Shown here: positions 59,785-64,000 of the stretch, piece after piece
Layout: the number at the start of each line of letters is the position of its first letter
Position numbering within the stretch: position 1 is the stretch's first letter
Source: Ahaetulla prasina
Taxonomy: Eukaryota > Chordata > Lepidosauria > Squamata > Colubridae
DNA length: 64,000 nucleotides
Reading direction: 5' to 3'
Assembly: GCF_028640845.1 (NCBI RefSeq)
Contig: NC_080543.1
Location: 93,485,825 to 93,549,824, forward strand
Made by a program: the position numbers and the translations under genes
Notes under the pieces: generated by a model
The model's database searches: none
The model's input: only the letters and a program-made list of their open reading frames with translations
Told to the model about the DNA's origin: nothing

Positions 59785-60249
59785 CAGTGTGTCAAACTCA
59801 TTTTCATTGACGGCCACCTTAGGGTTGTTTGAGCTTGGGGGATCGGGGTGGATATGGCTGGGGTGGGCATGGCCAGCTCAACCTCACTTGTGTTGGGGGC
59901 GCCTGTGGGGCCCGAGCACTCTGCCAGCAAAAATGGGCTCCTGAGCTCCGTTATTGGCTGCCACAGCCTCCTGCAATCCTCTGCCAGCAAAAATGGGCTC
60001 CTGAGCTCCGTTATTGGCTGCCACAGCCTCCTGCAATCCTCTGCCAGCGAAAACAGATCTTGGGTGGGCCACCCTCCCAAACTCTGTTTTCACTGGCAGA
60101 GGGTTGCTGGAGGCTGTGGCAGCCAAAAATGGAGCTCAGGAGTCCATTTTTGCGGGCAGAGGCACTGCAGGCCAATCCTTCGATGATTCCAGGCCGGCCC
60201 TGTGGGCTAGGATCCAGCCCCTGGGCCTTGAATTTGAATTTCAACCCTT
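59785..60249 (+). mobile_element. hAT-like element with internal 60-bp duplication, before exon 13
   Basis: Starts CAGTGTGTCAAACTCATTTT, the CAGGGGTGTCAAACTC family; right end eroded. Flanks CTCTAGAA and CTCTTGAG match 6/8. Units 59921-59980 and 59981-60040 are identical; a third partial copy follows, then an inverted partial copy (60083-60165). GC-rich with many spurious open frames on both strands. It ends 122 bp before exon 13. Confidence 0.75.
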
Positions 60250-60371
60250 CTCTTGAGATCAACAGAATCCTTAATATATGTCATGAGAAGAACAGCTGAT
60301 CTGTTGAAATTTGCACCATGTTGTTGATCACCTTCATCTATTTCACTATTTTTTTTGCATCTTTTTATTAG

Positions 60372-60496
60372 GCTTATAGACTTTCACGAGGTAAAGTGTG
60401 GGCCATGATTATCATTCTCTGTTTTTTTGCTGCAATTCTATCAGCCTTATTGGACAACGTTACTACAGTGCTCCTCTTTACTCCAGTAACTATAAG
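60372..60496 (+). CDS. OCA2: OCA2 exon 13: transmembrane segment with conserved DN motif
   Basis: Acceptor catctttttattag, donor AAG|gtattt. The 125-bp exon has 41 codons plus two bases. It encodes [36 protein letters not shown] and TPVTIR, aligned throughout with vertebrate [42 protein letters not shown]. The Asp-Asn-Val-Thr-Thr motif typical of this transporter superfamily is intact. The next exon (vertebrate start LCEVLNL) was not found in the remaining 3.5 kb. Confidence 0.97.
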
Positions 60497-60690
60497 GTAT
60501 TTTTCAAATTGTCATAAATATTGCAGTACATTATCTATTTGATTGCATTCATATTTTATTTTTTCCACTTTGGACAAGGAGTTAAAAGGTTCAGATAATC
60601 ATATATGTATGAAGCATATATAAATAGAAGTAAAATAGCATACTGTAAAAATAGAAGTGGAACCTGTAGTGAAATGAAGGAGTTTTTTTT

Positions 60691-60754
60691 AAAAAAGTTT
60701 TTTTATTAGCAATTCAAATTAAAAAACAATGGACATGGTTTAACGTCTCTGGTT

Positions 60755-60822
<68 letters not shown>

Positions 60823-61334
60823 TTAATTTGTATACCGCCCTTCTCCCGGAGGACTCAGGGCGGTGAACAGGCAGATAAAATAAAAACAATACATTTCAAT
60901 AAAAACAATATTTAAAAAACTTATTCCAATAGCCTAAATTTAAAATACAATACGAAATATAAAATAAACCCCAATAAAATCCATATTTAAAACCCTTTTA
61001 AACATTATCGTCAAATTTAAGCTAATACATAACATACTTCTTTATCTTTGTACAAATTTACATTACTTCTTACATGTCAAGTATATAGGTTAATTCCTTC
61101 TAGACAGCTACATCCATACTCAGTATAATCATAGCTCACATGTTTAACATACATTGACATACCCATTTCTAGACATGTATTACACCTTCATCTTAGCATT
61201 CCTCCTCCTGTCCAACCATTAATAAAATTTAGTCCGGATTTCTTAGTACACTGATTCACTTTTATCCTTGAGCTCCAAGGTAAGTCTGTCCATTTCTGCA
61301 CAATTGAGGATTTTGGTTAGCACTTCTGAAAACT
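60691..61334 (-). mobile_element. 5'-truncated L1 3' end, split by an L2-like LINE
   Basis: T-rich left end and minus-strand similarity to the L1 at 5950-6170 (for example CCATTTCTGCACAATTGAGG opposite the same region). Flanked by an AAGGAGTTTTTTTT duplication at 60677-60690 and 61335-61348. The L2-like insertion occupies 60756-61020. Confidence 0.7.
60756..61020 (-). mobile_element. L2-like LINE 3' end with (AAT)n tail
   Basis: An AAT array (60756-60823) is followed by TTTGTATACCGCCCTTCTCC then GGACTCAGGGCGGT, the same 3' end as 42640-42690. The orientation is minus, with the microsatellite at the element 3' end. Confidence 0.8.
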
Positions 61335-61348
61335 AAGGAGTTTTTTTT

Positions 61349-62215
61349 TAATTGCATGAAATCTGACATGTCCTCTTCCATATCCACCCTCCCGCAGTTT
61401 TCCTTCCTTTAGCAATAATAAATCAGCATTCTGAGATAGATGAAGATGTACAGCTGTTTGCTTTATTATAAAAAGAAATCAAACTTTCAGAAATCACAGT
61501 AAAATTGGTCAATATTTAAGCAAAAGCTAAAACCAGTAAACATAGTTTAAAATCTGCCTATATAAAATAATTGCTCCTGAAATTAGATTCTCTACATTGA
61601 GTTAGCTATAAAGAACATTACTGAAGACTTATCGGCTAATTAAAAAAAGATAATTTTCTCCTAATTCAGCCAACCAACGTTATGATCACGTTAATAGATC
61701 TGTGTGCCATGCGAGTAAAAATGAAGTGGTGCTTTTGTCTTGATTTCGCCAGATTTGTCCAGGGCAGAAACTTCTGAAATGGGATGTTGTGAAAGGTCCT
61801 TTCATGGAAGCATTAATCTGTGATTGGCACAAAATATTAGAAAAATACTTAGCAGGATAGAAGCATTTCCAAGTGGATCAGCACTATAACAGTATATGTA
61901 CTCACTCTCTGAGTGGCAATATAAAAACCATTGTTTCAAGTCACTTGTGATTCTTTCAGGAGCACTGAAACAAGGTATTGTGCTGAGAGACAGCAATTGT
62001 TTAGATCCATACTGATATCTGATACTCTATTCTATCTAATAAATGAAAACTATTCTGAATAGTTCTATTCTATTCTATTAGTTCCTTCTAATAGTTCCTT
62101 CTATTCTTTTCTGAATAGAAGGAAGAGAATCGGCAAGCCAATTTTTGCCAAAATTGCAACTGGCAATCATACCGAGCTGTTATGTTTATGTAATTTTTTG
62201 AAATACTTCAGCAGT
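61349..62215. other. Intron 13 sequence; nothing recognised
   Basis: Contains short TTCTA-like direct repeats near 62060-62120. Nothing else. Confidence 0.4.
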
Positions 62216-62219
62216 CTTG

Positions 62220-62690
62220 AAGCTGTCAGTTCAGGTTCAAGACTTGAGCGCTGCATGGTGGAGTGAACTCCCATTCTTGCCCCAGCTCCTGTCTACCTAG
62301 CAGTTTGAAAGCATGCAAATAGATAAATATGCTCAATTTTGGTGGGAAGGTAACAGTTTTATTTTATTTATTTATTTATTAGTTTGTCAAACATATACAA
62401 GACAGCTGGTATAAATATGAACATGGACATGAACGAAGGAAATGAATACAGATAAATGGGGACAGTAGGACAGGGACGGTAGGCACGCTGGTGCACTTAT
62501 GCAGTGTTATACACTTATAACAGTTATAACAGTTATTACACTTATGGTGTTCCATGTGCCTTTGGCTTATACCCATGCTGGCCACATGACCACAGAAAAT
62601 GTCTTCAGACAATGCTAGCTCTCTCAGCTAACATTGAAATAGAGATGAACACCACCCTCTTGAGTCCGATACAACTGTATGGGGGAAACC
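62220..62690 (+). mobile_element. Sauria-type SINE split by a LINE insertion
   Basis: Left half: GGTTCAAGACTTGAG (B-box area), ACCTAGCAGTTTGAAAGCAT, TTGGTGGGAAGGTAACAG. Right half: GTTCCATGTGCCTTTGGCTT, TGGCCACATGACCACAG and tail AACCTTTAGCATTACC. The LINE piece at 62351-62545 separates them. More diverged than the other two SINEs. Confidence 0.85.
62351..62545 (-). mobile_element. CR1/L3-like LINE 3' UTR inside the SINE
   Basis: TTTATTTATTTATTAGTTTG at the left, then GGGACAGTAGGACAGGGACG and GGTAGGCACGCTGGTGCACT. A TAACAG(TT) repeat at both edges suggests the duplication. Confidence 0.8.
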
Positions 62691-62911
62691 TTTAGCATTA
62701 CCATTACCTCTATGTATAAATATCTATAGTTTGTATTCTAGTAAGATGAACATTGTTTTAATAACTGTCTCTTTTTGCTTTTTCCTTTGGGTTAAAATAA
62801 TGTTCATCCCAGTGGACCAATGTCTATCAATCTGCTTAATTGTATTGTCAGTACCGAGTTAATTTTTCTCAATCTATTTGATTCTTTTAGAATAGAATTG
62901 GCTTCCTAGAT

Positions 62912-63079
62912 CAGGGGTCTCCAACCTTGGTCCCTTTAAGACTTGTGGACTTCAACTCCCACAGTCCCTCAGCCAGCTTTGCTTATGGGACTGGCTGAGG
63001 GACTGTGGGACTGTGGGACTGTGGGACTGTGGGAGCTGAAGTCCACAAGTCTTAAAGGGACCAAGGTTGGAGACCCCTG
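62912..63079 (+). mobile_element. hAT miniature element (CAGGGGTCTCCAACC family), copy 3, expanded
   Basis: Perfect 8-bp TSD TCCTAGAT (62904-62911 and 63080-63087). It is 168 bp rather than 135 because the centre has an extra tandem of GGGACTGTG units (62996-63032). Confidence 0.93.
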
Positions 63080-63330
63080 TCCTAGATTACAACATGTGGA
63101 TCATTTGGATGACCTTTTAAAACTGTTTCTCTTTTTCTCAAAGAAACAAAGTCTAAGTATGCCTTGTTGTGTAATATGTTGTATATAAGGAAACTATTCT
63201 TGAATTTGATCAGATTTCTGCTAAGATAATATCTAAACAATTTTCGCTATTGATATTCTCCAATTTTAGGTTCCCAATCTAGTATCAATGGCCTGCCTAA
63301 CATCACACTTTAGGAACTAATGAAGATGCT

Positions 63331-63405
63331 TAGATAGATGATAGATAGATAACTGATAGATGATAAATTATAGATCGATGATCGATAGGTAGGTAGGTAG
63401 GTAGG
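63331..63405. repeat. GATA/GGTA microsatellite
   Basis: Interrupted TAGA/GATA repeats followed by five TAGG units. Confidence 0.9.
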
Positions 63406-63731
63406 CACAGCCCTCACTTTTCTGTGTTACCTTGCTTTGGACAGTTTTTTGTCTCTGAATCCAGATCACTTCCAGAATTAAACATAGTCTAGAAATGAAC
63501 ACAATGATGAGGTAAAGTCATTCATTGAAAAAAAGAATTGGCTGTCCTTTTTAATTTGCGTATCAACTCCAAACATGGCCTCCCTGCACTCTACTTCATT
63601 CAGTTCTTTTTCTAGGTGTATTTCCCCACTCCTTCCTTCTGTTTTTTACTTCAGTCAGCATCAGTCACAATCAACATGTTAAGGAATTATGGGCATCATA
63701 CTCACAAGTTTTATCCACTCATGTTCTAGAG

Positions 63732-63911
63732 CAGGGATCTCCAACTCCCAATCCATGGGCCAGAATCCAGTCTGTACCATGCCAAGAAACCAGGCTGCAC
63801 AAACAAGCAAAGCCCCATCTGCAGGATGCAGGCAGCATGCAAAACCAAGGCCCCTTCTGATCCATGGAAAAACCTCTCTTCATGGAAATGGTCCCTGGTT
63901 GGGGGCCGCTC
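63732..63911 (-). mobile_element. hAT miniature element (CAGTGGTCCCCAACC family), reversed
   Basis: Perfect 8-bp TSD TTCTAGAG (63724-63731 and 63912-63919). The body with CAATCCATGGGCCAG and GGTCCCTGGTTGGGGGCCG is the reverse of the 47964 copy. Confidence 0.88.
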
Positions 63912-64000
63912 TTCTAGAGATTCCTTTCCCTTACCTGCTTGTTGCTTTGAGTGTGTGAGAACAGAAGATTAAACAGTCAGATTTGCTTGATACAGTAGCG

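Larger units (their letters stand above)
16029..60496 (+). other. OCA2: OCA2 gene body, partial (exons 3-13 by human numbering)
   Basis: Eleven exons on the + strand join into one frame of 1128 bp (375 whole codons plus one split codon at each end) with no stop. OCA2 is a 12-span melanosomal membrane protein of the SLC13/ArsB-like ion transporter superfamily; it is needed for anion conductance, near-neutral melanosome pH and tyrosinase activity. Identification rests on long near-identity with vertebrate P protein in exons 10-13 (for example WIDFETLALLFGM and [16 protein letters not shown]) and on matching intron phases. Exon 2 with the start codon and exon 14 (expected LCEVLNL-like start) were not found, so both ends lie outside the window. 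Introns 6 (10.7 kb) and 9 (16.2 kb) are the largest. Exon numbers are transferred from human from memory. Confidence 0.96.

Noticed and set aside
59829..60299. 156-residue open frame and its neighbours
   Set aside because: They are readings of a hAT-like element with 60-bp repeats; the repeated protein text simply mirrors the DNA duplication.
60497..64000. OCA2 exon 14
   Set aside because: I searched for an LCEVLNL / IFTNIGG-like reading after an acceptor in the right phase and found none.
1..64000. Full-length LTR retrotransposon like that in the amelanistic corn snake OCA2 allele
   Set aside because: Only solo or degraded LTRs are present and all exons are intact, so this window does not show that allele.
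1..64000. CRISPR arrays, tRNA or rRNA genes
   Set aside because: The only tRNA-like signals are SINE heads, and the tandem repeats are microsatellites without spacers.

Overview
This 64 kb window is vertebrate nuclear DNA, almost certainly from a squamate reptile and most likely a snake. The evidence is a single split gene with short exons and long introns, and a repeat set made of Sauria-type tRNA SINEs, CR1 and L2-like LINEs, squamate L1, many hAT and mariner-like miniature elements with target-site duplications (TSDs), and an ATTCT/AATAG microsatellite growing from a LINE tail, a feature reported from snake genomes. I see no bacterial-type genes, operons, CRISPR arrays or structural RNA genes.

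The only host gene I can support is OCA2 (the P protein, pink-eyed dilution / oculocutaneous albinism II), on the + strand. Eleven consecutive coding exons can be read, equivalent to human exons 3-13: 16029-16127, 17479-17670, 23146-23203, 23897-23969, 34635-34783, 36181-36263, 38095-38248, 54402-54473, 56106-56171, 58384-58440 and 60372-60496. They total 1128 bp, every junction is AG/GT, all phases agree, and there is no stop codon, so this copy looks intact over the interval. It covers the N-terminal cytosolic region with its acidic dileucine sorting signal, the first membrane span, the luminal loop with glycosylation sequons, and the first part of the SLC13/ArsB-like transporter core. The exon with the start codon lies upstream (1-16028 reads as intron 2) and exon 14 lies downstream of 64000.

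The introns are a layered record of mobile elements. 0.4-0.9 kb: a candidate solo ERV LTR. 1.27-2.1 kb: a solo LTR with a perfect 5-bp TSD, directly abutted by a hAT miniature element, then a second one. 5.5-7.2 kb: a hAT element holding a nested hAT MITE and an L1 fragment. 7.9-10.3 kb: a degraded minus-strand endogenous retrovirus with one full LTR and a tRNA-Arg-like primer-binding site. 11.5-12.2 kb: a Penelope-like fragment. 13.9-14.3 and 18.9-19.3 kb: Sauria SINEs. 26-27.6 kb: CR1 pieces. 28.5-30.8 kb: a GC-rich, TA-flanked foldback element with three diverged copies of one internal segment, the least explained object here. 34.9-38.0 kb: three hAT MITEs flanking exons 7-9. 42-46.6 kb: candidate and certain solo LTRs nested with other elements. 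51.8-54.3 kb: LINE 3' ends, one with a twin-priming inversion ending about 60 bp before exon 10. 59.8-64 kb: more hAT, L1, L2, SINE and CR1 insertions.

All open reading frames outside the OCA2 exons are either retroelement remnants (L1, CR1) or chance frames.
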